Below the pieces are notes generated by a model, which was given only the letters and a program-made list of their open reading frames with translations, was not told where the DNA came from and made no database searches. A DNA stretch of 64,000 bases from Cladorrhinum sp. PSN259 (taxonomy: Eukaryota; Ascomycota; Sordariomycetes; Sordariales; Podosporaceae). Below, one piece after another: positions 55,399 through 64,000 of the stretch. Positions within the stretch are counted from its first letter, which is position 1. Each line of letters opens with the position of its first letter. Location of the stretch: assembly GCA_033725935.1 (NCBI GenBank), contig MU867066.1, positions 620,001 to 684,000 of the forward strand. The letters are read 5' to 3'. Made by a program: the position numbers and the translations under genes.

Positions 55399-58059
55399 TT
55401 ACTTCCCCCTAGTAATTGCATCCCCCTTCTTTGCCACTTGCTCTCTAGTGAGAACCTCAAATTTCTTACTCAACAAAGCCCTCAGTTCAGGTGAAATAAC
55501 TTTCTCAACCTTAGTCTCAGACTGTGTTTGTGATGGCGACTTGGTATGAGAAGACTTGGGCAGTTCTGGGGCCTTGCCGGTGTTTCGAACAGCAGAAGTA
55601 GTAGTCCCATTACTTCCCGAAGCAGAAGCAGCGGTTGCCTCGGAGGAGGACGATTCAAGAGGCTGAGTAGGCGTCTTCTTCGGAACAGGAAAGTGCCCCT
55701 TCCTATCGACAGCTTCTACTAAACGCTGAAATTTCTTGAAGAGCGCCTCAGCGCGGACAAGGGTTGATTCGAGGTCGATGGTGCATGATAGTTCGTTGAC
55801 TGGGAGCAATGAGTTAGTAAAGGAGTTCGGTAAAGGGGGAAAGGTGAACATACTGTACTTCAACACCTCGTCAAATGCCTTGAGATGCGTCATGATAACA
55901 TCCCTGTGCTTCTCCAGAATTGCAAGGGCGATAAACAAGTGGAAGCTGCTGCTCAGGTAATCCGTCCAGAGGACTTCCCACAAGTGAAGCACGTCCAACC
56001 ACTCAAACTCGCGCTTATACCAGACCAACAGCATGCGGAAGAAAAAGAAGAAGTTTGTGCTGTCCGCTTTCTGAAGATGCTCATAGAGCTTAGGGTCCAT
56101 AAACTGGACGAGTTGATCAAGAGCCAGAAGCTGAGCGCGCATGCCTGACTGATCACGGAGAAAATTCCGCTCCATTCGGTCCATGAAGCACTTGAAGCCC
56201 CAAAATGCCATGGCGTCATCCTGCATAACGGCGTAGATGGGAGCAAGAAGATCCGACATGCCTTGCACGTAGCCCAGGTCCTTGTTGTATTCGTTATAGG
56301 TTAGGAGCATGTCCTTGAGCTGTTCCATGTGTACATTTGTACCGCTTTCTGCAAAGGGCGAATCAGGATCAGGATGAGGGATATCCTCGCCTGCAAAGAT
56401 GGGAACGTTCCGGTCGGTACGGTGGACATCCTTCTCTATGCGAGCCTGTTGCTCACGCCACCACTCGCCCTCCTCGCCTACACCGCCCTGATCAATCTGA
56501 CGTTCCCACCAGGACCCCTTGAGCTTAATGTAGGCATCTCTAAGTGAGTTTGTCTGCGCCTTACGCTCATCACTCGTGCTGTACCATTCATAAACACCAA
56601 GGAGGAACAACCAAGCCTCCTTACGCACCCCATCATCGGGGTCCAGACCTCCGTGGAAAACTCTTTCCTTCACTTCCTCGACCGTAACAGACAACCGGCC
56701 TGTTCGCGGATCAAAGAACTTCTTCCATTCAGCAAGCGTGACCGGCTTCCGCATCTGCTCCAACGTTAAGCTGCTCGTGCTGTCAAGCAGCTCAAACTCG
56801 CCCACGTCGGTGTCTTCCAGCTCCATAACCTCCCTGGCAGTCCATATCCTCCGGTTCCGATCCCGATCGCTCTGCTCAGCTATTCCCATAGCCCACCTCG
56901 CCAAGTAGATCCTCGCGCTGTCGAACTCATCTTGCAGCGTCTGTACCTCCGGATTCTTCAGCAGTCTCCGCATCTGTGGCGGCACCCTTGGATCATCCAA
57001 CACATTCTGAGCAGCCTGCCTCGTAAAAGTCGTAACCTTGCTAAACTTCTCCATGATATTCCACCCCGTCTCCTTAACAAACTTCATTAAGGGATCCATC
57101 CCGCCATCCTTAGTCACATCCCTCGATGACCCCGCCATGCCACTTCCCCCTCCCAAACCAACACTTTGATCCCCACTCCTCCCAGCAAACCCGGCGCCCG
57201 TAACTTTGCTCCCAAAAGCTGCACTATCCTCCACGCTCGGCTCAATCAAGTAGACATTGGGCTCCGCGCCGCTCCTCTCAACATTCACATACCTCCTCAA
57301 CCACCTCAACACCTCATCACCGCCCCAAAGCATCTCACCGCCCTCACCAAACGGATCAAATGTATCTCTAGCCCTCTTCTTCCGCTTCAAGATTGTGCTC
57401 TGGCACTCATTATCATGGAAAAACAGGGCGGGAAAACTATCTCCCGCTTTTGAATTTATAATCACACTTCCATACCACCACCCCAAACTCGGCGGGCGCA
57501 CAAGCAGCGAGTATACAGCCGACACGGGCACCGCAAAGCTGTATGAACCGACCGATCCCCTATTGGAGGTGACGGTCGGCGGCGGCGGAACGAGGTACGA
57601 CTGTTTGGGAGGGGAATCGCCGTCGCAGAGGTCGACTTTGACGTAGACGGAGGCGGCGTCGCCTAGCTGTGATTCGGGAATCCATGCCAGCAGTAAATCG
57701 GAGGCGGTGATGGATGCCGATGAGGAAGAGGAAGGACGATAGTCGGCGGCAAGAGGACGAGAGGAACCCTTTTGCTGGAGCAGGGCGATGTAACCTGCAA
57801 TGTTGTCGTTTGCGGATGGTGTTGGGTGGATGTATACTTTGGACTTGGAAAAGAGGAGCTTGACGCCGCGGGCTGGGTCCGTGTGCGTGACTGTGTTGTA
57901 GTCGCTTTCTTCGTCGTCGGACATGGCGTAGAAGCTGCCTGTTGGCGAAGACGGGCGGTTTTGTTGGGAAGAAGGAGATTGTTGCTGCGCGGGTGGTGGA
58001 TTTGAGGAAGGGTTCGTTGTTGATGGCGGGGAGGACGACGTCATCACGATCCGGGTCAT
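55399..58059 (-). CDS. GYP7: TBC-domain Rab GTPase-activating protein GYP7
   Basis: Two exons, 58059-55854 and 55799-55399, give 868 aa. The 54-nt intron has a GTATGT donor, ACTAAC branch and CCCAG acceptor. It is in frame without a stop, so an uninterrupted 886-codon frame also exists. Splicing produces DEVLKYINELSCTIDL, the normal TBC sequence. The TBC domain starts near residue 540 with the catalytic arginine (IEKDVHRTDRN) and glutamine finger (LGYVQGMSDLLAPIYAV), and RMLLVWYKREFEW and LHLWEVLWTDYLS follow. The N-terminal third has the Gyp7-type domain (GVKLLFSKSKVYIHPTPS onward). Gyp7 inactivates Ypt7/Rab7 at the vacuole. The start is uncertain: ATGs at 58059 and 58044 and one at MSDDEESDYN are all in frame after a Ser/Pro/Gln-rich head. 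Confidence 0.92.
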   Translation of the reverse strand: MTRIVMTSSSPPSTTNPSSNPPPAQQQSPSSQQNRPSSPTGSFYAMSDDEESDYNTVTHTDPARGVKLLFSKSKVYIHPTPSANDNIAGYIALLQQKGSSRPLAADYRPSSSSSASITASDLLLAWIPESQLGDAASVYVKVDLCDGDSPPKQSYLVPPPPTVTSNRGSVGSYSFAVPVSAVYSLLVRPPSLGWWYGSVIINSKAGDSFPALFFHDNECQSTILKRKKRARDTFDPFGEGGEMLWGGDEVLRWLRRYVNVERSGAEPNVYLIEPSVEDSAAFGSKVTGAGFAGRSGDQSVGLGGGSGMAGSSRDVTKDGGMDPLMKFVKETGWNIMEKFSKVTTFTRQAAQNVLDDPRVPPQMRRLLKNPEVQTLQDEFDSARIYLARWAMGIAEQSDRDRNRRIWTAREVMELEDTDVGEFELLDSTSSLTLEQMRKPVTLAEWKKFFDPRTGRLSVTVEEVKERVFHGGLDPDDGVRKEAWLFLLGVYEWYSTSDERKAQTNSLRDAYIKLKGSWWERQIDQGGVGEEGEWWREQQARIEKDVHRTDRNVPIFAGEDIPHPDPDSPFAESGTNVHMEQLKDMLLTYNEYNKDLGYVQGMSDLLAPIYAVMQDDAMAFWGFKCFMDRMERNFLRDQSGMRAQLLALDQLVQFMDPKLYEHLQKADSTNFFFFFRMLLVWYKREFEWLDVLHLWEVLWTDYLSSSFHLFIALAILEKHRDVIMTHLKAFDEVLKYSMFTFPPLPNSFTNSLLPVNELSCTIDLESTLVRAEALFKKFQRLVEAVDRKGHFPVPKKTPTQPLESSSSEATAASASGSNGTTTSAVRNTGKAPELPKSSHTKSPSQTQSETKVEKVISPELRALLSKKFEVLTREQVAKKGDAITRGK

Positions 58060-58982
58060 TGTTGCCGCTTGGCTCCTTGTGATGCTGTTTGTAAGACAAG
58101 ATGAAGGCTGGGCGCTCTGTGGTTTATTGAGTCAAGTGGTGGTGCAAGAGGGGCGCATGGGACTGATGGCCAAGCCAAGGTTAATCAAGTCTTGTCTCCC
58201 CCCAGGGAAAGTATGACATGTGGTGGTGTGGTTCTCTATGAAACCACGAGGTGTTTCCCGCCTTATAAGTTCATGAGGGGCATTGATTAATGGCGGCCCT
58301 GCCCCGCGCAGGATGCCGCATCTGCTTCATCGAAAGAGGTACAGGTACCTGCCAAGCTCGCTATCAGAGCGCGATTAGCGCTAACTCTTAGTGCTTCTAC
58401 TTGAAGCCCGCCGAGGCGCAGAGCAACGGTTTGCCTCCAACACGTATGACCGAGACATGAGCGTCGTCATCTGCCCAGTTGAGCACTGTTTTTGTGGTTA
58501 CCAAATTGACTTTTAGCATGTGTAATTAATTGTGTATGAGAATGCAAAAGCATTGCATGAGACCTCAAAATATACGCGAAATCGACCCAAAAGCATCACC
58601 ACTCCCTATTATTGTTAACTCTCATATACCTTCTTCGTACACACTGTTTTACGATATTCCCGGGCCAAGCTACAATCCACATAGATCTCAAGCCATGCCA
58701 TCTGCTGTGACGGGGGTTTCTGTAATTCTCTTTTGTAACCATCGTTGCCCTGAGTGGTGCGAGATGTTGCATCCTCAAGAGTTGTGTAAAGCAGTGTAAT
58801 ACAGCACGTTGAAGCCGCGTCATGAACACACTGCATCATCACGTTTCCATCGAGTGCGAGGACACAGAGCCCTCGAATATCCCATTCTGCACTCTTGACG
58901 GTTGTTCCACCTTCACACTCAGACAGCCGTATAGCCATTGTGTCCACCGATACTGTTATTCCATTTCGCTTCCTCTCCATTA
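58060..58982. other. Intergenic region, GYP7 promoter and MSO1 3' side
   Basis: 923 bp between two minus-strand genes. Frames of 77-123 codons overlap without domains. No repeat or RNA gene was recognised. Confidence 0.5.
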
Positions 58983-59837
58983 TCATCGAGGCCTAGGACC
59001 ACTTGGCATTCCTCCCCTCGGTCCACTCGGTAACCCGTAACTCCTTCCACCACCACCACCTCCTCCTCCGCCTCCACCAGCAGGATAATCAAAACCACCA
59101 TCCGCCCACGGTGCATTGGCACTCATAACAGGCGGATCAGTTCGTCTCCCATACCCTGACTCACTAGCAGCCGCACCCTGTCCAGCCCCCCAACTGGCAC
59201 CCCATCTCGACCCTCCTCCAGACGGCTGTTGTGGCGCCGGCGCAGACTGCTGCTGAGCAGGCGGCTGGAACGGCCCACTAGAATTCGGGCTCGTCGTCCT
59301 CGCACCACCCCACAACCTCTGCTTCAACTTCTCCTGAGCGCTAACACCCGACTGCGCGCTACTCATAGAAGGAGTAGGCGACGAGCCCTCCACCCTTCCA
59401 GCAGCAGACTGAAAACCTCCCGCCCTCAGACTCTGCGGCACGCCCTGTCTCGGATCCGGCTGTTGTGCTCCTCCGCCGGCAGCAAATGGATTCCTGCTCC
59501 CGGAGGACTGTTGTTGATTTCGTCCACCGCCATTATCCCACAAGCTGCTCAGTTGCCCACCACCACCGCTGCCGCCTTGTTGGGCATTACTAAAGTTACC
59601 GTACTTGCTGTTGTTCTGGGGATTGGCCAATACGGGCTGCGCAGGAGCGGGAGCCTTCGGGTCCGGAGGAAGCCAGCCCGGTAAGGCGAGGCTCTTTTCA
59701 GTTAGATAGTAATTGCGCAGCACGCGACAGACATGCGTGTCGTCTTCAGTGTCGCCGTCGTTTTCGCCCGCGAAGTAGGTGCGCTGTAGCTTGGTGATGT
59801 TCGACGAGATCGAGGCTAAGCTATACCATGATGTCAT
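58983..59837 (-). CDS. MSO1: MSO1-like Sec1-binding exocytosis protein
   Basis: Intronless 284-aa protein starting MTSWYSLASISSNITKLQ. The frame is open further upstream, but this ATG matches the family start. Residues about 27-65 (DGDTEDDTHVCRVLRNYYLT, then LPGWLPPDPKAPAP) are the Sec1-binding region of Mso1. Mso1 binds the SM protein Sec1 and the SNARE complex, linking them to Sec4 at sites of vesicle fusion on the plasma membrane. The rest is Gly/Ser/Gln/Pro-rich low complexity with a helix-like patch (GVSAQEKLKQRLWGGAR) and a C-terminal poly-Gly run. Yeast Mso1 is 210 aa. The 5' region is shared with divergent MSS1. Confidence 0.85.
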   Translation of the reverse strand: MTSWYSLASISSNITKLQRTYFAGENDGDTEDDTHVCRVLRNYYLTEKSLALPGWLPPDPKAPAPAQPVLANPQNNSKYGNFSNAQQGGSGGGGQLSSLWDNGGGRNQQQSSGSRNPFAAGGGAQQPDPRQGVPQSLRAGGFQSAAGRVEGSSPTPSMSSAQSGVSAQEKLKQRLWGGARTTSPNSSGPFQPPAQQQSAPAPQQPSGGGSRWGASWGAGQGAAASESGYGRRTDPPVMSANAPWADGGFDYPAGGGGGGGGGGGRSYGLPSGPRGGMPSGPRPR

Positions 59838-60666
59838 GGTTGGCGACTGTTCTTTCTTCTTTTCTCTTTTTGTAGTATTCGTTCGTGCGCAATGGAATAA
59901 GAGTGTTGTGAAGCAAGTCGCGAAGGTTGATATGTGGTGGTTGGTCGATTGATCAGCCGGGGATTGGTGAATTGGCTCAAGAACAACAAGGAGGCGGGAG
60001 ATTGTGATTATTTGCTTTGGTATTTGTCGCGTGACCAAATCTGCAGTCGGTAAAGATCCCAATACCGTTGTTATGGACTCGTTAGACCTGTGCAACTCGG
60101 ATGACTGTGGAATCGTCGCTGATTGTTGTTAAAAGTTGATGGGGATGAAACTGACGGGAGTTTGTGTTCCAGCGCTTCCAGGTTGTGTCTGGGTGCAGCG
60201 AGTGTTTCAAATCCGCCCGTTTGGCGGGTAATCCAAGCTGGCAGAGTTCCTGCCCCACTTCACAAGGCCAACAGGAGTTCACATGTCACTTTCCAGGTTG
60301 ACGACCAGCTTGTTAACCATAACGAAGACCATACCAAGCTAACCAAACGCTCACAGCACCAAGGGTACAATTTTTGACATTGATCCGTTTTCCATTACGA
60401 CATGATGCCTCCCAGGCATAGCAAAACCCAATCTCACCGACGCTTTTGAATACCTACAAGTTGAAGTTGGTCTGTACCTCCACAATCTTATCAATTGCTA
60501 CCCCTGCTGTAACCAATCATTTTACAGCCATTTTGATCTTCACAGGTGATTCTTCCCTGGGCAACGGTAGGAAGTGGCAAGTGCTAATCGCAATTTCTTC
60601 AAGACCTTTTTAAATCTTTTCTTTGAAAGTTTAAAAACGAAGATCAAAAACTGTTCCCTGTTGTCA
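59838..60666. promoter_or_regulatory. Divergent promoter region, MSO1 and MSS1
   Basis: 829 bp between divergent start codons. The MSO1 and MSS1 frames remain open upstream for 258 and 93 nt respectively, but without supported starts. No operator could be named. Confidence 0.5.
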
Positions 60667-62514
60667 ATGTTTCGATATGCGTTGAAAAGAACACCACTTA
60701 AGCGGCTACTGGAGTTGCATTGCGCGCCTGTTCGATCCCGGTCTCAAAAATATCTTTCTGTTTCTTATAAGAGCTTCCATGAGTTGGGGCATCGGTTGCC
60801 GAGAATCAACAATAGCTCTGTTGGAAATGACACCATCTATGCTCTTTCGTCAGGTGCAGCAAAGGCTGGCATAGCCGTCATCCGCATCTCAGGCTCAGGG
60901 TGTCTTGAGGTACGATATTATCGTTCAATTCTCAGTTACAAATAGTTACAATGTTACTAACAACGACTCAGGTTTACAAAGCACTGTGTCCTGCACAACC
61001 TCCACCAAAGCCGAGATATGCAGGTGTGAGAACGCTTCTTGAGCCGGTGTCCACGGACAAATCTGCGAACATTATCGACTCGGACTCCCTTGTTCTGTAT
61101 TTCCCCGGACCAAAGACGGTGACCGGTGAAGATGTCCTGGAGTTGCATGTCCACGGCGGCTCCGCTACCGTAAAGGCTGTTCTATCTGCCATCGCCAAAT
61201 GCTCATCACCGGGTAAGATTCGTTATGCAGAGCCTGGAGAGTTCACCAAACGCTCCTTCCTCAATGGTCGACTGGATCTGGCTCAGGTTGAGTCCCTCGG
61301 TGATACTCTCGCGGCCGAGACGGAGTACCAACGCCGGGCAGCAGTTCGAGGCAACTCCGGTGTTCTCGGGAAGACATACGAGAGCTGGAGAGAACAACTC
61401 TTGCTTGCTCGTGGGGAGATCGAGGCGCTCATTGACTTCTCAGAAGATCAACATTTTGACGAATCTCCCACAGAATTGCTTAGCAATGTTACTAGGTTGG
61501 TTGACGATATACTCCACTCCATCCAATTGCACAAGATGGGCAGTCAGAGAAGTGAACTCCTCAGAAACGGTATACGGATCGCCCTGCTTGGACCACCCAA
61601 TGTTGGTAAAAGTTCACTGATGAACCAAATTGTCGGCCGGGAAGCCTCAATTGTGTCGTCAGAGGCGGGGACAACTCGAGACATTGTCGAAGCATGCCTC
61701 GACATTCGTGGCTACCTTTGCTCATTTGCTGACACGGCGGGTATCCGCACTGACAAATCGGAAAGAATATGTGATTCCGGTCGGCTTCAGTCATCTACGA
61801 TAGGAGCCATTGAGCGCGAGGGCATCCGGAGAGCGCGACAGAAAGCCGTCGATTCAGACGTGGTTATTGTCTTGGCATCTGTCGAGAAGACTGAAAACGG
61901 GGATCATCGGATAAGTTACGACCACGAGACTCTCGAATTAGCAGCGCGTGGTCACAAATGCTTAGTTGGGATCAATAAAACCGACACTGTGGATCGCGGG
62001 ACCCTCAAGCTGCTGATCCAAGACTTTAAGACGTCGGCATTGGCACGCGTACAGGGTCTCCAAGATTCCGAGCCGCTTACCCTCTCCTGCAAGGCTGCGG
62101 CGACACAAGCTGCAGGGCTGACGGATCCAGGGGGAGTTCACGCACTTACTGAGAAATTGGTCCAATCATTCTCGGAGCTCACATCGCTGCCTGGTGACAT
62201 GCAGCACTTGCTTGGTGTCACCGAACGACAGAATCAACTACTATCCGAATGTAAACTTCATCTCGAAGACTTCATCCATGAGGCACGCATCCGCGGAGCC
62301 GACGGTGAAGGAGAACCGGATGTTGTGCTCGCGGCGGAGCACTTGCGACTAGCCGCCAACCAGCTTGCTGCTATAACGGGGCGCGGCGACTCCGGAGACG
62401 TCGAGGAGGTATTAGGCGTCATCTTTGAGAAGTACTACCGCTCCTTCCAAATGCACTCCGGTGGCAGTTTCACTAATATTTGTCCTTCTAAACAGGTTTT
62501 GTGTTGGTAAATGA
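60667..62514 (+). CDS. MSS1: Mitochondrial tRNA modification GTPase MSS1 (MnmE/TrmE)
   Basis: Exons 60667-60909, 60972-62431 and 62496-62514 give 573 aa. With its partner Mto1/GidA the enzyme modifies the wobble uridine of mitochondrial tRNAs. A basic leader (MFRYALKRTPLKRLLELH) looks like a mitochondrial presequence. The N-terminal folate-binding domain starts at DTIYALSSGAAKAGIAVIRI and includes LELHVHGGSATV and AEPGEFTKRSFLNGRLDLAQ. G motifs are GPPNVGKSSLMNQ (about residue 286), TTRD, DTAGIR and NKTD. The last exon is only 19 nt: splicing joins VIFEK to FCVGK and a stop, restoring the family C-terminal Cys-containing motif. Without it the frame ends in an unrelated tail. Yeast Mss1 is 526 aa. 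Confidence 0.95.
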
Positions 62515-62965
62515 ATAGCTTTTTTGAGGTGGTACTAGCCTAATAATAACAGTTGGGTTTACACCGTCTGTCCCCTTCCAGCAGGGGTAGTCCCGAAAAA
62601 AATAAATCATAATTCGTCCCTTCCGATCCATCGTGTAACGACAAAAGAACCCCGCCGCCATCTTTCCCGTTCCGGTCATCAGGCTGTGAAGTCATTCGTC
62701 CCTGAGGCTCCGGAGCGTTCCGGTTTGTCCTCTGCCGTCTATACCCGTCTATGTTCTATCCCGTATCCCCTTCTATCCTTCTAATTTTCCCAATAGTTAA
62801 TAGTACATTGTATCGTCAGTGTTGACAGGAAGTATTCTAAGACAGATAAAGAAAGAAAAAGTACCGCAGCGTTCCCCTCCCAATCGAGCAGGCGGCGGCT
62901 CAGGTATTGCCCTGTATTAGAGGGGAGGGTTGCTGGGTTTGTGAACCAAGGCTGGTTTGGACAAT
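62515..62965. other. 3' intergenic region between convergent MSS1 and repeat-protein gene
   Basis: 451 bp between two stop codons on opposite strands. Only a 63-codon frame without features occurs. It holds both transcript ends. Confidence 0.5.
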
Positions 62966-63242
62966 TTATTTGTCATCTTCATCCTCGTCGTTGCCCCTAT
63001 CATCGTTGTTAGTTCCGGGTTCAGGACGTTGATCTTATGGAAGGAAGGCCTTACTTGTTGTAGCCGGAGCGACCATAGTTGCGGAACTTGTTTTCCTCAT
63101 CATCCTCAGAATTGCCCTTATTGTAGCCGGAGCGGCCGTAGTTGCGGAACTTGTTCTCCTCCTCGTCCTCGGAGTTACCCTTGTTATAACCGGAGCGGCC
63201 AAAGTTGACAAAGTTGGAAGTGGTGAAAGTAGTGGCAGCCAT
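62966..63242 (-). CDS. Small 72-aa protein made of tandem GRSGYNKGN repeats
   Basis: Exons 63242-63055 and 62996-62966 join across a 58-nt intron (GTAAGG donor overlapping an apparent TAA, ACTAAC branch, ATAG acceptor). After a short head, MAATTFTTSNFVNF, the unit GRSGYNKGNSEDEEENKFRN plus Tyr (21 aa) occurs twice. A third copy begins and is finished by exon 2 as GYNKGNDEDEDDK. Each unit alternates a basic Gly/Tyr/Asn part with an acidic part. There is no signal peptide, membrane segment or dibasic processing site. The start context CACAATGGC is near the fungal optimum, and a TATA box lies about 200 nt upstream. I do not recognise the family. It is likely a well-expressed, disordered protein. 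Confidence 0.75.
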
Positions 63243-63445
63243 TGTGATGAGTAAAAGTTGAGACTTGGAAGTCGAGGTTGGTTTGGGAATGTTGGATATA
63301 AGTAGCTGGATGGCGAGACTTGTGTAAGCGTTTTTGTAAGAGAGTTTGAGAGTGTGTTGTTTGGAAGGTGAGTGCAGATCTGATTGATTTGTGTGGATGA
63401 TGCTGATGATGAAAGCAGAACATTTTGACTGGGCACCCCGAGAGG

Positions 63446-63453
63446 CTTATATA
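63446..63453 (-). promoter_or_regulatory. TATA box of the small repeat-protein gene
   Basis: TATATAAG on the minus strand, 204 nt upstream of the ATG at 63242. A C/A-rich, ATG-poor leader follows (ACACACTCTCAAACTCTC type), as seen in strongly expressed fungal genes. Confidence 0.6.
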
Positions 63454-64000
63454 GACATCTTCACAGGATGTGTGCCTTCGCGAACCAAGATAGAAACCTA
63501 CATCACCAACTCCACACGTCTGCCATACCAATGCATTGGCTACAGTGCCTCAACCCCCAAGTCTCGATGACATAAGGCACACCAAGGGCGGGAGCACTCG
63601 TTCTCCACAGGGCCTTAGGCATCCTTATTACGAGACGACGATAAAATGAACTGGAAGAGAAGTGCCCGGCCAATGTGGTAGCACAGAAGGACGCCATGTG
63701 AGATGTGACTCGGACGGCAAGGGTATAGCCAAGGGTCCGATCTCCAGAGGCGAGAACCAGCGGAGTGGGTATTAACGGATGCAGAAGGGGGTTCACTACT
63801 CGCCAGATACGACAGGCTCATTGTGATCCAACAAACACCAGAGGTGCATGCACTTTGGAGGCAGATGCCGCGCCACCAGCCCGTGAGATCCGGGACGACG
63901 TTTTGGTCATGCATCTGCTGCACCGCACAGTAAGGCCGAGTTTTCGATGGAAAATTCCATGACGGCCCCCAAAATAACGTTCCTTGTTCGTCCCAACTCA
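63454..64000. other. Right edge: upstream region of the repeat-protein gene
   Basis: About 550 bp with overlapping frames of 65-115 codons and no recognisable domain. It probably holds upstream promoter sequence. Confidence 0.45.

Noticed and set aside
1..64000. CRISPR arrays, rRNA, intact transposons, secondary-metabolite cluster
   Set aside because: No regularly spaced repeats, no rRNA-like sequence, no transposase or reverse transcriptase motifs, and no PKS/NRPS core. The transporter and the flavin monooxygenase are far apart and flanked by housekeeping genes.

Overview
The window is nuclear DNA of a filamentous ascomycete, most likely a Sordariomycete and probably Sordariales. The genes are separated by 0.5-5 kb. 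They carry short introns of about 48-139 nt with GTRNGT-type donors, CTRAC/CTAAC branch sites and YAG acceptors. Many reading frames contain low-complexity Gln, Asn, Glu or Gly tracts, and several start codons fit the fungal CAMMATGGC context. There is no sign of prokaryotic operons, CRISPR arrays, rRNA or tRNA genes. The genus cannot be fixed from the sequence alone.

Layout, left to right. A short open frame at 1-120 may be the tail of a gene entering from the left. An intergenic stretch with a cluster of GATAA sites leads to an nmr-1/NmrA orthologue (3561-5123, +), the negative regulator of GATA-factor nitrogen control. ERG2 sterol C-8 isomerase (6218-7024, -) and exosome subunit CSL4 (7748-8478, +) are divergent. 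Next come a Sec2-type coiled-coil protein (9576-10574, +), the PUS4/TruB tRNA pseudouridine synthase (11041-12461, -), a protein with a DNMT1-type RFTS domain but no methyltransferase (13039-15248, +), and a YOR1-type ABC-C transporter (16287-20732, -). An unrecognised 474-aa protein (22184-23693, -) is followed by a Tra2-like RRM/RGG protein (25958-27311, -) and a secreted GtaA-type glutaminase-family protein (28437-31038, -).

The most striking segment is 32040-38025. RAD16 (SNF2/RING ATPase, -) and RAD7 (LRR protein, +), the two partners of the global-genome nucleotide-excision-repair factor NEF4/GGR, are transcribed head to head from one ~0.8 kb region. The RAD7 start codon is itself split by an intron. 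A 5.2 kb stretch without a convincing gene follows. Then comes NAD-malic enzyme (43213-45649, +) with an internal candidate first exon that would encode a mitochondrial-looking leader.

The right part holds a 1689-aa acidic protein with a POT1/CDC13-type Telo_bind OB fold at its C-terminus (47649-52767, -), a flavin monooxygenase (53299-54777, +), the Rab GAP GYP7 (55399-58059, -), the Sec1-binding protein MSO1 (58983-59837, -) and the mitochondrial tRNA-modification GTPase MSS1/MnmE (60667-62514, +). The last gene encodes a 72-aa internally repeated protein with a strong TATA box (62966-63242, -).

Most genes are housekeeping and not functionally clustered; RAD7-RAD16 is the one clear functional pair. 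Several spliced models here extend or correct the raw open frames: GtaA, RAD16, RAD7, MSS1, malic enzyme, the RFTS protein and the repeat protein. They rest on splice signals plus recovered family motifs, without transcript data.
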